A stretch of 64,000 bases of DNA from Erythrobacter sp. YJ-T3-07 (GCF_015999305.1 NZ_JAEAGP010000001.1:2755001-2819000); one strand, 5' to 3'. Positions 36,735 to 45,754 are shown, counted from the first letter of the stretch. Translations and numbers: made by a program. Notes: a model not told the origin generated them from the letters alone.

Positions 36735-37049
36735 ATGGTTGATAACGGCGACGGCAAGATTCACATCGACGAAGAAAACGTCAGTGGCGGCAGCAAGGAA
36801 GGCGTCGTGCGCTGGGTTCTGGGCATCGGCCTGCTGCTCGCGATCGTGCTGCTGTCGGTCATATGGATCGTCCCCGCACTGATGCAGGGCGACGCCGAGG
36901 AAGAGGCCACGATGACGGGCACGATGGAAGCGCGCGGCGCACCCAACGGAACCGACACTGACGGCATCATCGAAGAAGCTCCGGGCGACGAAGGCGTTGC
37001 CGAGGAACCCGCGGCCAACGACGAAGTTGTTGCTACCGAACAGGAATAA
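36735..37049 (+). CDS. Small single-span membrane protein, stress-promoter controlled
   Basis: A 104-residue protein with one transmembrane helix (residues about 25-45, WVLGIGLLLAIVLLSVIWIVPALM) and a long acidic C-terminal tail rich in Glu, Asp and Ala. No family was recognised. It is first in an apparent operon with the DUF2945 and DUF3008 genes, behind a near-perfect EcfG promoter, so it is probably a general stress protein of the envelope. Confidence 0.75.
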   Translation: MVDNGDGKIHIDEENVSGGSKEGVVRWVLGIGLLLAIVLLSVIWIVPALMQGDAEEEATMTGTMEARGAPNGTDTDGIIEEAPGDEGVAEEPAANDEVVATEQE

Positions 37050-37070
37050 CCGGCCAGGAGCCCCGATTTC

Positions 37071-37301
37071 ATGAGCAATACGAACAGCTTCCAGAGCGAT
37101 CAGTATGTGCAGTGGGATTGGGGCGACGGCACCGCCAAGGGCCAGATCAAGGAGCGTTTCGAGCGCGAAGTGACCCGCACCCTGCAGGGCAGCGAGATCA
37201 CCCGCAAGGGCTCCGAAGACAACCCGGCCTACCTCATCAAGCAGGATGATGGCGACGAAGTGCTCAAGCTGGGCTCCGAAATCGAAGCGCAGAACAGCTG
37301 A
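37071..37301 (+). CDS. DUF2945 (HVA1/Tudor-like) small protein
   Basis: A 76-residue protein matching the hypervirulence-associated TUDOR-like family: YVQWDWGDGTAKGQIKERF and AYLIKQDDGDEVLKLGSEI. The family is widespread in stress and plant- or host-associated regulons, but its biochemical role is unknown. It lies 21 bp after the membrane protein gene and 10 bp before the DUF3008 gene, under the same EcfG promoter. Confidence 0.85.
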   Translation: MSNTNSFQSDQYVQWDWGDGTAKGQIKERFEREVTRTLQGSEITRKGSEDNPAYLIKQDDGDEVLKLGSEIEAQNS

Positions 37302-37311
37302 GGATCACGCC

Positions 37312-37503
37312 ATGCCCAAGGCCAAATCGAAGAAGCAGCAACAGGCGGCAGGCGCCGCCCTCTCCGCCAAGCGCGGCGAGACGGACAAGTCCGATCTTCA
37401 GGGCGCGTCCGTTGGCATGTACGAAAGCATGACCGAGGACGAGTTGGAGGAAATGGCCTCCACCGACCGCGAAGACCTGCCCGAGGAAGTCGACGGAGAC
37501 TGA
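37312..37503 (+). CDS. DUF3008 small protein
   Basis: A 63-residue very hydrophilic protein, MPKAKSKKQQQAAGAALSAK followed by VGMYESMTEDELEEMA, which is the pattern of the DUF3008 family. The N-terminus is basic and the C-terminus strongly acidic. Function is unknown; the operon context points to general stress response. Confidence 0.85.
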   Translation: MPKAKSKKQQQAAGAALSAKRGETDKSDLQGASVGMYESMTEDELEEMASTDREDLPEEVDGD

Positions 37504-37529
37504 GCGGGCCGGGCGTCAGCCCGCCCTCC

Positions 37530-38789
37530 TCACTCGCCGCCGCCCGCCGGATATTCGTAAGGCGGCACGTCGGCCATCGCAGCGCTGGTCGCCTCGACCC
37601 CGCGCATCACCCGCATCATGTTGCGGAAGCTGATCCTCTCCAGATCTTCCTGAGAATAGCCGCGCCGCGCCAGTTCGGTGAACAGCGCAGGGTATGTCGA
37701 GACATCCTCCAGTCCCTCCGGCCCGAAAGGAATGCCGTCGTAGTCGCCGCCGATCCCGATTGCGTCGATCCCGGCGATCTTGCGGACATGATCGATATGG
37801 TCGGCCATGTCGGCGATATTAGCGGGCGGATAGGGATTGGCTTCATCCCACGCCTTCATCCCGGCTTCGACCGCGTCAGGCTGGCCCTGCCAGAGCGCCT
37901 TGAGCCGCGCCTCCTCGGCATCGCGCTGCGCGTTCCATACCCGCGCGTCCTCGCTGATGAAGCCAGGCACCGCCGTGACCATTATGATCCCGCCGTTCTC
38001 GCGCAGACGGCGCAGCACCGCATCGGGCACGTTGCGCGCGTGGCCATTGATCGCGCGGGCGGAGGAATGGCTGAAGATCACCGGCGCGCGGCTCACATCC
38101 AGCGCGTCCATCATCGTCTTCTCGGACACGTGGCTGAGGTCGACCACCATCCCGATCCGGTTCATCTCGCGCACCAGATCCTTGCCGAAATCGGTCAGCC
38201 CGCCATGCTCGGGATCATCGGTCGCGCTGTCCGCCCACGGCGTGTTGCGGCTGTGCGTCAGCGTCATGTAGCGCGCGCCCAGATCGTACATCTGCCGCAG
38301 CACCGCGAGGCTCGACCCGATCGAGTGGCCGCCCTCCATGCCCAGCAGACCGGCAATCCGCCCCTGCGCCCGCGCTGCCTCGACATCATCGGCGCTCAGC
38401 GCGAGCATCATGTCGTCCGGGTAACGCGCGATCAGTCGCTTGGCGACGTCGATCTGCTCCAGCGTCATCTGCACCGCTTCGGGCTCGTCGAGCGAGGCGG
38501 GGACATAGACCGACCACCACTGCGCCCCGACATGCCCGGCCCGCAACCGCGCGAGATCGGTGTGCATCGCGTTGCGCGTCTCGGTCTTCGTCGCGCGGGT
38601 ATCGGTGAAGTCGAACTCGCCGAGCTCGTTGCCGAAGCGGCTGCGCAGCTGGATCGGCACGTCGTTATGCCCGTCCCACACCGGCGCGGCTTCAAGCGCT
38701 GCCTGCGCGATCTCCTCGGGCGTCTGCGCCATAGCTGGTGCGCACAAAAGCGCTGCGAAAGCGGAAGCGGTGGCGAAACGGCGCAGCAT
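37530..38789 (-). CDS. M19 family membrane dipeptidase, exported
   Basis: A 419-residue renal-dipeptidase-type zinc enzyme. Metal ligands appear in VWDGHNDVPIQL (HxD), GLLGMEGGHSIG (Glu), VVDLSHVSEKTM (His) and VIFSHSSARAINGHARNVPD (His), with the late Asp in GIGGDYDG. The N-terminal signal peptide ends at APAMAQ. It hydrolyses dipeptides in the periplasm. ATG at 38789 follows AGGGGAG; the longer frame upstream is antisense to the cupin gene. Confidence 0.94.
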   Translation of the reverse strand: MLRRFATASAFAALLCAPAMAQTPEEIAQAALEAAPVWDGHNDVPIQLRSRFGNELGEFDFTDTRATKTETRNAMHTDLARLRAGHVGAQWWSVYVPASLDEPEAVQMTLEQIDVAKRLIARYPDDMMLALSADDVEAARAQGRIAGLLGMEGGHSIGSSLAVLRQMYDLGARYMTLTHSRNTPWADSATDDPEHGGLTDFGKDLVREMNRIGMVVDLSHVSEKTMMDALDVSRAPVIFSHSSARAINGHARNVPDAVLRRLRENGGIIMVTAVPGFISEDARVWNAQRDAEEARLKALWQGQPDAVEAGMKAWDEANPYPPANIADMADHIDHVRKIAGIDAIGIGGDYDGIPFGPEGLEDVSTYPALFTELARRGYSQEDLERISFRNMMRVMRGVEATSAAMADVPPYEYPAGGGE

Positions 38790-38858
38790 GTGATGACTCC
38801 CCTGGATCTGTCGGCGTAGGCATACCGACGCAGCAGCAAAAAGGAAGATCGACGCCCC

Positions 38859-39290
38859 ATGACCAGTGCCCGCGACATGATCGAGCGCCACGGCCTCGAA
38901 CCCCACCCCGAAGGTGGCTGGTACCGCGAGACCTTTCGCGCAGACGAGAAGCTCGGCCGGTCGAGCGCGACCATGATCCACTTCCTGCTGGAGGCCGGAC
39001 AGGCATCGCACTGGCACCGCGTCGATGCGGACGAGCTATGGCTGTGGCACACAGGCGACCCGCTGGCGCTGAGGGTAGCGGAGAGCGAAGATGCGCCGGT
39101 CGAAACAATCGTGCTGGGCGACGCCAACGCGTCGCAGTGGCAGGGCGTGGTGCCGCAAGGCCAGTGGCAGGCAGCGCTGCCACTGCCCGGATCGCACGGC
39201 TACGCGTTCGTCTCCTGCGTCGTCGCGCCGGGCTTTACCTTCGACGGGTTCGAACTCGCACCGCCCGGCTGGGCGCCGAAGCGGGCCTGA
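38859..39290 (+). CDS. Cupin protein of the DUF985 family
   Basis: A 143-residue RmlC-like cupin with HPEGGWYRETFRAD at the N-terminus and WHRVDADELWLWHTGDPL around the putative metal or ligand site. GYAFVSCVVAPGFTFDGFELA closes the barrel. Family function is unknown. It is divergent from the M19 dipeptidase and 4 bp upstream of the DoxX-like gene, with which it probably forms an operon. Confidence 0.88.
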   Translation: MTSARDMIERHGLEPHPEGGWYRETFRADEKLGRSSATMIHFLLEAGQASHWHRVDADELWLWHTGDPLALRVAESEDAPVETIVLGDANASQWQGVVPQGQWQAALPLPGSHGYAFVSCVVAPGFTFDGFELAPPGWAPKRA

Positions 39291-39294
39291 GCCG

Positions 39295-39696
39295 ATGGCC
39301 CGCACCGCAACCCGCTGGCTTCTGGCGCTGCTCTACCTCGCGGCGGGCATCCTGCACGTCACAGTGCCCGGCCCGTTCCTGTCGATCATGCCTGGCTTCG
39401 TGCCGCTGCCAGAGGCGGTGGTGTTTGCCACCGGGGTTGCCGAGATCCTCGGCGCCATTGCGCTTGCGCAGCCCGTTTCGCCTGCGCTGAGGGCGGCCGG
39501 AGGCATCGGGCTGGCGCTTTACGCGCTGTGCGTATGGCCGGCGAACGTCCAGCACATGATGATCGACCTCGCCAGCGCCGATGGCGGCCTTGGCCTGGGT
39601 TATCACATCCCGCGCATGTTGGCGCAGCCAGTCATCATCTGGGCCGCGCTGTGGGCCAGCCGGGTGATCGACTGGCCCTTCGCGAAACGGGTCTAG
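39295..39696 (+). CDS. DoxX-like four-helix membrane protein
   Basis: A 133-residue protein with four transmembrane helices (residues about 7-25, 40-60, 68-85 and 110-127). The arrangement WLLALLYLAAGILHV...FATGVAEILGAIAL...GLALYALCVWPANVQHM matches small DoxX or DUF-type membrane proteins often found with redox or stress genes. It starts 4 bp after the cupin gene and ends overlapping the convergent PEBP gene. Confidence 0.85.
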   Translation: MARTATRWLLALLYLAAGILHVTVPGPFLSIMPGFVPLPEAVVFATGVAEILGAIALAQPVSPALRAAGGIGLALYALCVWPANVQHMMIDLASADGGLGLGYHIPRMLAQPVIIWAALWASRVIDWPFAKRV

Positions 39697-40271
39697 GCGT
39701 CGTCGTCGAGGTCGCCCAGATCCTCTTCATCCGAACCGCTGTAACTCGCGGAGAGCACGCAGGCAGCCATCACGTGGCCTTCCATGGCGGCAAACAGCTC
39801 CGCCTTGCCCGCGCCGGGCATCAGCGCGATCGGCAGGTCGAGCGCGAATAGCTGGAACACGAAGCAGTGCGGCGCGCCATCGGGATCGACCTTGGGCAGC
39901 AGCCATTCGGAATTGCCCTGGTCGTTCTTGCCGGTGCGCGGCGGGGTCTCGCCCTCCAGCAGCTTGCCGTGCTGCGCGGGCAGGCCCCAGACCAGCCAGT
40001 GACAGGTCGGATCGGCCTGGCTCGCATCCTCGACCACCAGCACCAATTCCTCCGCGCCCTTGGGCGGTGCGGTCCATTCCATCGGCGGCGCAACCGCGTC
40101 TTCTTCATCCGCGGTGAAGCACGGGTCGAGCTCATCGCCCTGCCCGAAGGCGGGGCTGGAGAGGGAAAAGCCGTTGCGCCCGATCGTCTCGCGCTTCGCG
40201 AATCGCGCGATCGCAAGCTTGGCATTGGCAGGGCAAGACGAGGGCAGAACTGCGGAAAGCCAGTCGGTCAT
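39693..40271 (-). CDS. YbhB/YbcL family PEBP-like protein
   Basis: A 192-residue phosphatidylethanolamine-binding-protein-like (Raf-kinase-inhibitor-like) protein. The family motif is spread over APPMEWTAPPKGAEELVLVVEDASQADPTCHWLVWGLP and HCFVFQLFALDLPIALM. It has no signal peptide and an acidic C-terminal tail (SDEEDLGDLDDDA). Role is unknown; ligand binding is presumed from the fold. Start ATG at 40271. Confidence 0.9.
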   Translation of the reverse strand: MTDWLSAVLPSSCPANAKLAIARFAKRETIGRNGFSLSSPAFGQGDELDPCFTADEEDAVAPPMEWTAPPKGAEELVLVVEDASQADPTCHWLVWGLPAQHGKLLEGETPPRTGKNDQGNSEWLLPKVDPDGAPHCFVFQLFALDLPIALMPGAGKAELFAAMEGHVMAACVLSASYSGSDEEDLGDLDDDA

Positions 40272-40444
40272 GGGTCGGTGAATCTCCTTTGTTCCCCCCC
40301 GGGTAGGCGTTTGCGGCGATCGATGTAAGGCCCCGGCGCTCTCCGCCCGATGAAGTGCACCGCCCGCGCGGGGCTTTTCGAATAGACAAGCAAGGGCGCT
40401 GGCGAATATCCCATGGATACGGGAAGTTGAGAGGGAAATCAGCA

Positions 40445-41869
40445 ATGTCGATCGGTCGCACCTCGCTTGCACTGGCACTCGCCGGGACGCTTGTTGCCTG
40501 CGGAGGTGGCGGCGGCAATTCGTCGCCCTCGACGGGAGGCACGCCCACACCAAGCCCTGCGACCTCGGCCTGCTCGCTCGAAAACCGCAAGGCATGGGTG
40601 CTCGACCAGCTGCGCACCTATTACCTGTTCCCCGACCTGCTCGATACCGGCGCGGACCCGGCGGCCTATCCGACCGTGCAATCGTATATCGACGCGCTCG
40701 TGGCCCCCGCCCGCGCGCTGGGGCGCGACCGCAACTTCACCTACATCACGTCGATCGAGGAAGAGAACCAGCTCATCAATTCGGGTGCCTCGGCAGGCTT
40801 CGGGATCCGTCTTGCCTACGACACCTCAGCGGGACGGGTGTTCGTGCTGGAGGCGTTCGAAAATGCGCCAGCCTTCACGCAAGGTTTCGATCGCGGGACC
40901 GAGATCCTCTCGGTCAACGGCACCTCCACCGCCAGCCTGCTTGCCTCCGGCGGGCCGCAGGCATTCAGCGACGCGCTGGGGTCGAGCAACCCGGGCGTGA
41001 CCCGCAGCTTCACGATCCGCCAGCCCGATCAGACCGAGGCAACGGTAAGCGTGATCAAGAGCGAGTACGAGCTCGATCCGATCTCCGATCGCTACGGTGT
41101 GAGGGTGATCGACAATGGCGGCACCCCGGTCGGCTATATCAACCTGCGCACCTTCATCGTCGAAGATGCAGGTACGCAGTTGCGCGCGGCGATCGACGGG
41201 TTCCGCCAGCAGGGGATCAGCGAGGTGATCCTCGATTTCCGCTATAATGGCGGCGGGCTCGTCTCGGTGGCGGAAACGCTCGGCGATCTGCTCGGCGCGG
41301 ACAAGGTCGGCCAGCAATTCAGCCGCACGATCTTCCGCGATTCGCTCTCCAGCAACAACGTCACCAGGCTGTTCGAAACCCGGCCGCAAGCGATCGCTGC
41401 GACCAAGATCGCGCTGATCGGTACCGGCTCCACCGCTTCGGCGAGCGAACTGGTTGGCAATGCGTTCATTCCCTACCTGGGCAACAACACCGCACTGGTC
41501 GGCAGCAACACCTATGGCAAGCCGGTCGGCCAGATCGCGCGCGACAAGGCCGAGTGCGACGACCGCCTGCGTGTGGTCGCGTTCCGCACGGTCAATGCCG
41601 CAGGCGGCGGCGACTATTACAATGGCCTCGCCAGCGTCTATCCGCAGACCTGCGCAGCGACGGACGACATCTTCGATCCACTGGGCTCGGTCGACGAAGC
41701 TTCGACCGGCGCGGCGCTAGGCTTCCTGCGCGGCGCGGCGTGCAGTGCCATCGGTCAGGCTGGCGCGGCAGGCCAGAGCCAGCGCAGACAGATCAAGCAG
41801 GTCGAATATCAGGCGATCAGGCCGACCGAACCGAGCGCGGCCCAATACCGCATTCCCGGGCTGTTCTAG
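40445..41869 (+). CDS. S41 family serine protease, lipoprotein
   Basis: A 474-residue tail-specific-protease-like enzyme. Lipobox LVACGGG (Cys20) is followed by a Gly/Ser/Thr-rich tether, a helical cap, a PDZ-like region (APAFTQGFDRGTEILSVNG) and the S41 core. LDFRYNGGGLV and the Ser in GTGSTASASELVGNAF with the Lys in SNTYGKPVGQ form the expected catalytic dyad. It probably degrades misfolded periplasmic or outer-membrane proteins. ATG at 40445. Confidence 0.92.
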   Translation: MSIGRTSLALALAGTLVACGGGGGNSSPSTGGTPTPSPATSACSLENRKAWVLDQLRTYYLFPDLLDTGADPAAYPTVQSYIDALVAPARALGRDRNFTYITSIEEENQLINSGASAGFGIRLAYDTSAGRVFVLEAFENAPAFTQGFDRGTEILSVNGTSTASLLASGGPQAFSDALGSSNPGVTRSFTIRQPDQTEATVSVIKSEYELDPISDRYGVRVIDNGGTPVGYINLRTFIVEDAGTQLRAAIDGFRQQGISEVILDFRYNGGGLVSVAETLGDLLGADKVGQQFSRTIFRDSLSSNNVTRLFETRPQAIAATKIALIGTGSTASASELVGNAFIPYLGNNTALVGSNTYGKPVGQIARDKAECDDRLRVVAFRTVNAAGGGDYYNGLASVYPQTCAATDDIFDPLGSVDEASTGAALGFLRGAACSAIGQAGAAGQSQRRQIKQVEYQAIRPTEPSAAQYRIPGLF

Positions 41870-41881
41870 CCCGGGCAGTCT

Positions 41882-42265
41882 TCAGGATGCCTGGCGGGTT
41901 GCGGCAGGCTCTGCGAGTGCGAGCGCCGCATCGACGACCTTGCTGGAGCAAGCCGGCTTGGCAATCAAACGCGCATTGAGCGCGGCAAGCGTGCCTTCCT
42001 GCCGGTTGAGGTCACCCGAATGGAGGATGTAGGGAATCTCGCGCCGCTCCAGCTCGCGCGCGACCGGCATGCAGGTTTCTCCATCGCGCAGCGTCACGTC
42101 GAGCACGGCGCACGAGACGCTGCCCTGCCCTTCTATATGCGCCAGCGCCTCGCGCACATTGGTCGCGGTCAGCGGACGGCATTCACGGTCTTCCGCCGCG
42201 AATTCCAGATCCATCAGGATCAGCGGTTCGTCATCCAGCAACAGGATGCGGCATCCATCGATCAC
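41882..42265 (-). CDS. Single-domain response regulator (receiver only)
   Basis: A 127-residue CheY-like receiver without output domain. The acidic pocket is LLLDDEP, the phosphoacceptor Asp is in CAVLDVTLRDGE and the invariant Lys in RLIAKPACSS. Start is GTG at 42265, overlapping the stop of the LOV kinase gene (GTGA). It resembles LovR-type partners that siphon phosphate from LOV-HWE kinases and modulate the general stress pathway (inference from context). Confidence 0.92.
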   Translation of the reverse strand: MIDGCRILLLDDEPLILMDLEFAAEDRECRPLTATNVREALAHIEGQGSVSCAVLDVTLRDGETCMPVARELERREIPYILHSGDLNRQEGTLAALNARLIAKPACSSKVVDAALALAEPAATRQAS

Positions 42266-43338
42266 GTATTGCCCCCTTCGATCGGCACGGTCAGGACTGC
42301 GTGCAGCCCCTCCGGCTTCCATTCTCTCTCAATCGTGCCTCGCGCCGCAGCTACCATACGGTTCATAATAGTCGCTCCGGTGCCACTATGTGCCGGCGCA
42401 CCCGAAATTGGCGCACCGCCGGTTTCGATCCAGGTCAGCACCGCGTTGCCATCACGTCGCTGCCAGTCGACCGACACCTGCCCGTCATACCCCTCGGCCC
42501 AGGCGCCGTAGCGGGTGGCATTGGCCGCCAGCTCATGAAGCACAAGGCCGATCAGCGACATGGCCGAAAATGGCACCTGTGCGCCGTTACCCAGAAACTT
42601 CACCCGCTCGTCGACCGCGTAGGGCTCGAGGATCGCCTTCACTGCAGGGCCAAGATCGATCACCCCGACCGATGCTTCGTCGAGGGTGGTCTCGTAGGCC
42701 CGGCCGAGCGCGTGGATGCGGCTGTTGATCTCCGACGCCGTGTCTTCAACCCCGCGAACCCGGCCCATCACATTGACGATGCCCGAGATAACCGAGAACA
42801 TGTTCTTGATCCGGTGCGACAATTCGCGCGCCATTGCGCGGGCGTGGCGTTCTTCCTCGCGTGCCGCGCGCACGTCCGACACGTCCCACTGGCTGCCGAA
42901 GAAGTAGAGCAGCTTGCCCTGCGCATCGTAGATCGGGCCCAGATGCAGCGCATTCCAGAACTCGGTGCCGTCCTTGCGGTAGTTGAGCAGTTCGACCACC
43001 ACCACGTCTTCGTTCTCGATCGCCTCGCGGACCCGGCTGACCTCTGCGCGGTCGGTCTTGGGGCCTTGCAGGAAGCGGCAGTTGCGGCCGAGAATTTCGT
43101 CTTCGTCGTAACCGGTCAGCCGCCGGAACGCGCGGTTCGCGAACACGATCGGCTGATCGGGAAGGTTCGGATCGCTCAGGCACACCGCCATCCGCGTCTG
43201 CGCCATCGCCTGCTCGAACAATACGCCCGAGGTGTCGGAGAACCGGTCCTCGTGCCCGACATCCTTCATGTCGCGCCTTGGCCGGGCATTGGGATCGCGT
43301 TGCGATGCCTGACTATGTACTTCGGGTCGGTCGGCCAT
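42262..43338 (-). CDS. LOV-domain HWE-type sensor histidine kinase (blue light)
   Basis: A 358-residue soluble kinase. A LOV domain (about residues 40-155) has the photoactive Cys87 in GRNCRFLQ and the flavin-contacting Gln150 in FFGSQWD. The kinase has the phosphoacceptor His175 (ELSHRIKN), the HWE N-box HELAANATRYG (His268, Asn273) and the WIE motif (Trp303-Glu305). Length and layout match the Erythrobacter litoralis LOV-HKs EL346 and EL368. Blue light should form a Cys-flavin adduct and change autophosphorylation. An EcfG promoter lies 55 bp upstream. Confidence 0.95.
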   Translation of the reverse strand: MADRPEVHSQASQRDPNARPRRDMKDVGHEDRFSDTSGVLFEQAMAQTRMAVCLSDPNLPDQPIVFANRAFRRLTGYDEDEILGRNCRFLQGPKTDRAEVSRVREAIENEDVVVVELLNYRKDGTEFWNALHLGPIYDAQGKLLYFFGSQWDVSDVRAAREEERHARAMARELSHRIKNMFSVISGIVNVMGRVRGVEDTASEINSRIHALGRAYETTLDEASVGVIDLGPAVKAILEPYAVDERVKFLGNGAQVPFSAMSLIGLVLHELAANATRYGAWAEGYDGQVSVDWQRRDGNAVLTWIETGGAPISGAPAHSGTGATIMNRMVAAARGTIEREWKPEGLHAVLTVPIEGGNT

Positions 43339-43393
43339 AGGTGTCCGTTAAGCTGGTGCCCGAAGGCTGCGCGCTATTAACATTGATCGCTTG

Positions 43394-43418
43394 AACGAGC
43401 ATATTCCCCGCTCGTTCC
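43394..43418 (-). promoter_or_regulatory. sigma-EcfG promoter of the LOV kinase gene
   Basis: On the minus strand GGAAC (43418-43414), 16 bp, CGTT (43397-43394). The -10 ends 55 bp before the kinase ATG. This is a full consensus match. Confidence 0.8.
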
Positions 43419-43494
43419 TGCATTTTCTTCGGCGCATCCATTTTTTGGGCATCTGCGCGCGTCGATGGTTCGGAAGCATCTCGGGGAGGCATTG

Positions 43495-43839
43495 ATGGGC
43501 GAGCGCACCTACAACACTTTTGCGGAGTTCTGGCCCTTCTACCTGCGCGAACACAGTCGTCCGGCAACGCGCCGGCTGCACTATGTCGGCACCGGGCTGG
43601 TCATCGCGCTTGCGGTGGTCGCGCTGGCGAGCGGCAACTGGCTGCTGCTGCTTGCGCTGCCCGTGGCGGGCTATTTCTTTGCATGGATCGCGCATTTCCG
43701 GGTGGAACGGAACCGCCCGGCGACTTTCACCTATCCGCTGTGGAGCCTGATCGCGGATTTCCGGATGTTCTTCCTGTGGATCACCGGGCGGCTCGGCCCG
43801 GAGCTCGATCGCGCAGGCGTGAACCGACCGCAAGGCTAG
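43495..43839 (+). CDS. DUF962/Mpo1-like membrane protein
   Basis: A 114-residue protein with two transmembrane segments. [28 protein letters not shown] and [33 protein letters not shown] match the Mpo1/DUF962 family, whose yeast member is a dioxygenase of 2-hydroxy fatty acids using the conserved His residues. It may act on membrane-associated fatty acids here. ATG at 43495 follows GGGGAGG; it is divergent from the LOV kinase gene. Confidence 0.88.
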   Translation: MGERTYNTFAEFWPFYLREHSRPATRRLHYVGTGLVIALAVVALASGNWLLLLALPVAGYFFAWIAHFRVERNRPATFTYPLWSLIADFRMFFLWITGRLGPELDRAGVNRPQG

Positions 43840-44261
43840 GGCGCCTCCGGGCCTTCGAAGGGTTGCGCATCGGTCCACGCGCATCCTTCGCGCGTGTCGT
43901 CGCCGATCTTCAGCGTGACCGTGTAGGGATAGGTCCGGTCGCTCATCCCGTCGGAGCAGGCACCCGGCGTCACCGTCATGTCGAACGCCGCCCCGTCGAG
44001 CGTGCCGGAAAAGCCGAGCCCGCCCTGCCCGCTGAACCGACGGACGGCAAACCTGATACCATCGGCATTCTCGGGCGTCTGATAGGTCAGGCTCTCGCCG
44101 CTGACCTTGCCGCTCCAGAAAGGCTCGGTGCCGGTGAAGCGGATCGTCTCGCTTTTGCCGATGGCGTCGAAACCTTCGGGCGAAGTACCGGGCGCGCCCG
44201 CTCCGTTCTCGGTCTGGCACGCTGCGAGCAGCAGGGGAATGGCAACAACCAGCAGGCGCAT
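43836..44261 (-). CDS. COG3650-like lipoprotein
   Basis: A 141-residue protein with lipobox LLLAACQT (Cys15). The core contains [26 protein letters not shown], a pattern of COG3650-type periplasmic proteins, and two Cys residues (GACSDG, EGCAWT) that could form a disulfide. It resembles small beta-barrel lipoproteins such as lysozyme-inhibitor-like proteins. Function unknown. It overlaps the convergent Mpo1-like gene by four bases. Confidence 0.8.
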   Translation of the reverse strand: MRLLVVAIPLLLAACQTENGAGAPGTSPEGFDAIGKSETIRFTGTEPFWSGKVSGESLTYQTPENADGIRFAVRRFSGQGGLGFSGTLDGAAFDMTVTPGACSDGMSDRTYPYTVTLKIGDDTREGCAWTDAQPFEGPEAP

Positions 44262-44432
44262 GGGGTTCCTTTCGGCGAACGAGGATGCTTTGTTACGGTC
44301 GCGTTATCTATCCTGTCCCGCGGGAAGCGCAAAGCGCGGCCGATCGCAAGACCTCCCGGGAACCGCGCAGGGCGCTTGCGTATTGTGATGGCGAAGGAAT
44401 TCGATGCAAGATTTGGCTGGGAGTACAACAAG

Positions 44433-44951
44433 ATGCGCGCCTTACCCGGGATCGTTGGAGCAGTCGCGGTGGTCGCGATCGGCGGTGCGGTAGCCGGTGC
44501 CGCGATCGATACGACACCGCGCCGGGTTCTCGCCGAGACACCGCTGCCCGGCCCCGGACCGATCGCGATCGACGACAAGCGTCGTGCCCTCCCCGCAGCC
44601 GATCACTATCCGCTCGAAGCCGACGGCAAGACTTACGAAGTCGCCGAATTGCGCGACCGCGGGCTCTACAGCCAGGATCGGTTCGCTCCACGGTTCGGCT
44701 ATAGCGAAGCCGGTGCCGACCTCGGCGAATTCGACTTCGAGGCTGCGCAGGCCGAGTCCCTGCGGTGGGAAGCCGAACAACGCCGCGCGATCGACCGACA
44801 ACGCGGATACACCCGGCAGGCATCGAGCCGCCCGGCCCCGCGCCGTCCGCTGGAGCTCGAGCAGCCCGCAAACGTTTCCCAGCCTCCGCGAAGCGAAAGC
44901 ATCACCTACGTCTCGCGCCCAGTGGTGCAGGAAGCATCGACAGCACGCTGA
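44433..44951 (+). CDS. Exported hypothetical protein
   Basis: A 172-residue protein with an N-terminal hydrophobic helix (GIVGAVAVVAIGGAVAGAAI) that is a signal peptide or anchor. The rest is charged and low in hydrophobic content, with many Arg, Glu, Tyr and Pro and no recognisable domain. The ATG at 44433 has a GGGAG upstream; an in-frame ATG at 44388 would add 15 residues without a good ribosome site. It ends at a strong terminator. Confidence 0.65.
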   Translation: MRALPGIVGAVAVVAIGGAVAGAAIDTTPRRVLAETPLPGPGPIAIDDKRRALPAADHYPLEADGKTYEVAELRDRGLYSQDRFAPRFGYSEAGADLGEFDFEAAQAESLRWEAEQRRAIDRQRGYTRQASSRPAPRRPLELEQPANVSQPPRSESITYVSRPVVQEASTAR

Positions 44952-44978
44952 GCGAGCGCGCATTGCACCTCACACGAA

Positions 44979-45004
44979 AAGGGCTCCCGTAACCGGGAGC
45001 CCTT
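44979..45004. terminator. Bidirectional terminator hairpin
   Basis: AAGGGCTCCCG and CGGGAGCCCTT form an 11-bp perfect stem with a 4-base loop between two convergent genes. A-rich and T-rich flanks (CGAAAA upstream, TTCGTCGTTT downstream) allow use on both strands. Confidence 0.85.
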
Positions 45005-45028
45005 CGTCGTTTAGAGGTACAGATGCGC

Positions 45029-45613
45029 TTACTGCGGCATCAGGACCGTATCGATCACGTGGACCACGCCGTTCGAGGCGTCGATATCGGTCATCGTAAC
45101 GGTTGCGGTATTGCCCGCGGCATCGCGCAGGACGACGTTGCTGCCATCCATCATCGCGGTGAGTTCCGCACCGTTGACCGTGGTCAGCTTGTAACCGTCT
45201 TCACCCGCAGCTTCGATCGCCGCGGTCAGCGCGGCTGCATCGGTCATGCCTTCGACGACATGGTAGGTGAGGATATTGGTCAGGTCTTCCTTGCCCGCTT
45301 CGCTCATCAGCTCGTCACGGGTCGCCTGCGGCACCTTGTCGAACGCGGCGTTGGTCGGCGCGAAGACGGTGTATTCGCCGCTCGACAGCGTCTCGCCGAG
45401 GCCGGCTGCGGTCACCGCTTCGACCAGGGTCGAAAGCTGCGGGTCGGCCTGCGCGACTTCGACGATAGTGCCGCTGGCGGTGTCATCGACCGCCATCTGG
45501 TCGGCGGCGGTATCGTCGGTCACCGCAGTGTCGTCGTTCGCAGTGTCGGATTCGGCACAAGCGCCGAGCGAGAGTGCGGCGACCGAGGCGAGCGTAAGGG
45601 CTAGCTTGTTCAT
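45029..45613 (-). CDS. Fasciclin (FAS1) domain lipoprotein
   Basis: A 194-residue protein with lipobox SLGACAES, an Asp/Thr-rich tether (residues about 22-55) and one FAS1 domain. The H1 and H2 motifs are YTVFAPTNAAFDKVP and NGVVHVIDTVLMPQ. Such proteins mediate adhesion or surface interactions. An EcfG promoter sits 69 bp upstream of the ATG at 45613, so it is probably induced in the general stress response. Confidence 0.92.
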   Translation of the reverse strand: MNKLALTLASVAALSLGACAESDTANDDTAVTDDTAADQMAVDDTASGTIVEVAQADPQLSTLVEAVTAAGLGETLSSGEYTVFAPTNAAFDKVPQATRDELMSEAGKEDLTNILTYHVVEGMTDAAALTAAIEAAGEDGYKLTTVNGAELTAMMDGSNVVLRDAAGNTATVTMTDIDASNGVVHVIDTVLMPQ

Positions 45614-45682
45614 GGAGTTATTGTCCTTTCGGGGGGCTTTGTGGACACGTCGCAGCCGATTGGCCGCTCCGTTCACCCCATC

Positions 45683-45707
45683 AACGGGCCGGCGCGCGCG
45701 ATGTTCC
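45683..45707 (-). promoter_or_regulatory. sigma-EcfG promoter of the fasciclin gene
   Basis: On the minus strand GGAAC (45707-45703), 16 bp, CGTT (45686-45683), a full consensus match, 69 bp before the start codon. Confidence 0.8.
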
Positions 45708-45754
45708 GAATTTGGCAAAATTGTGTCATCCGCCCGAAACCGGCGGAAACCCGC

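Noticed and set aside
43683..44951. One long plus-strand frame across the Mpo1-like, COG3650-like and exported-protein genes
   Set aside because: Only the last 172 residues look real; the first part is antisense or out-of-frame reading of neighbouring genes.
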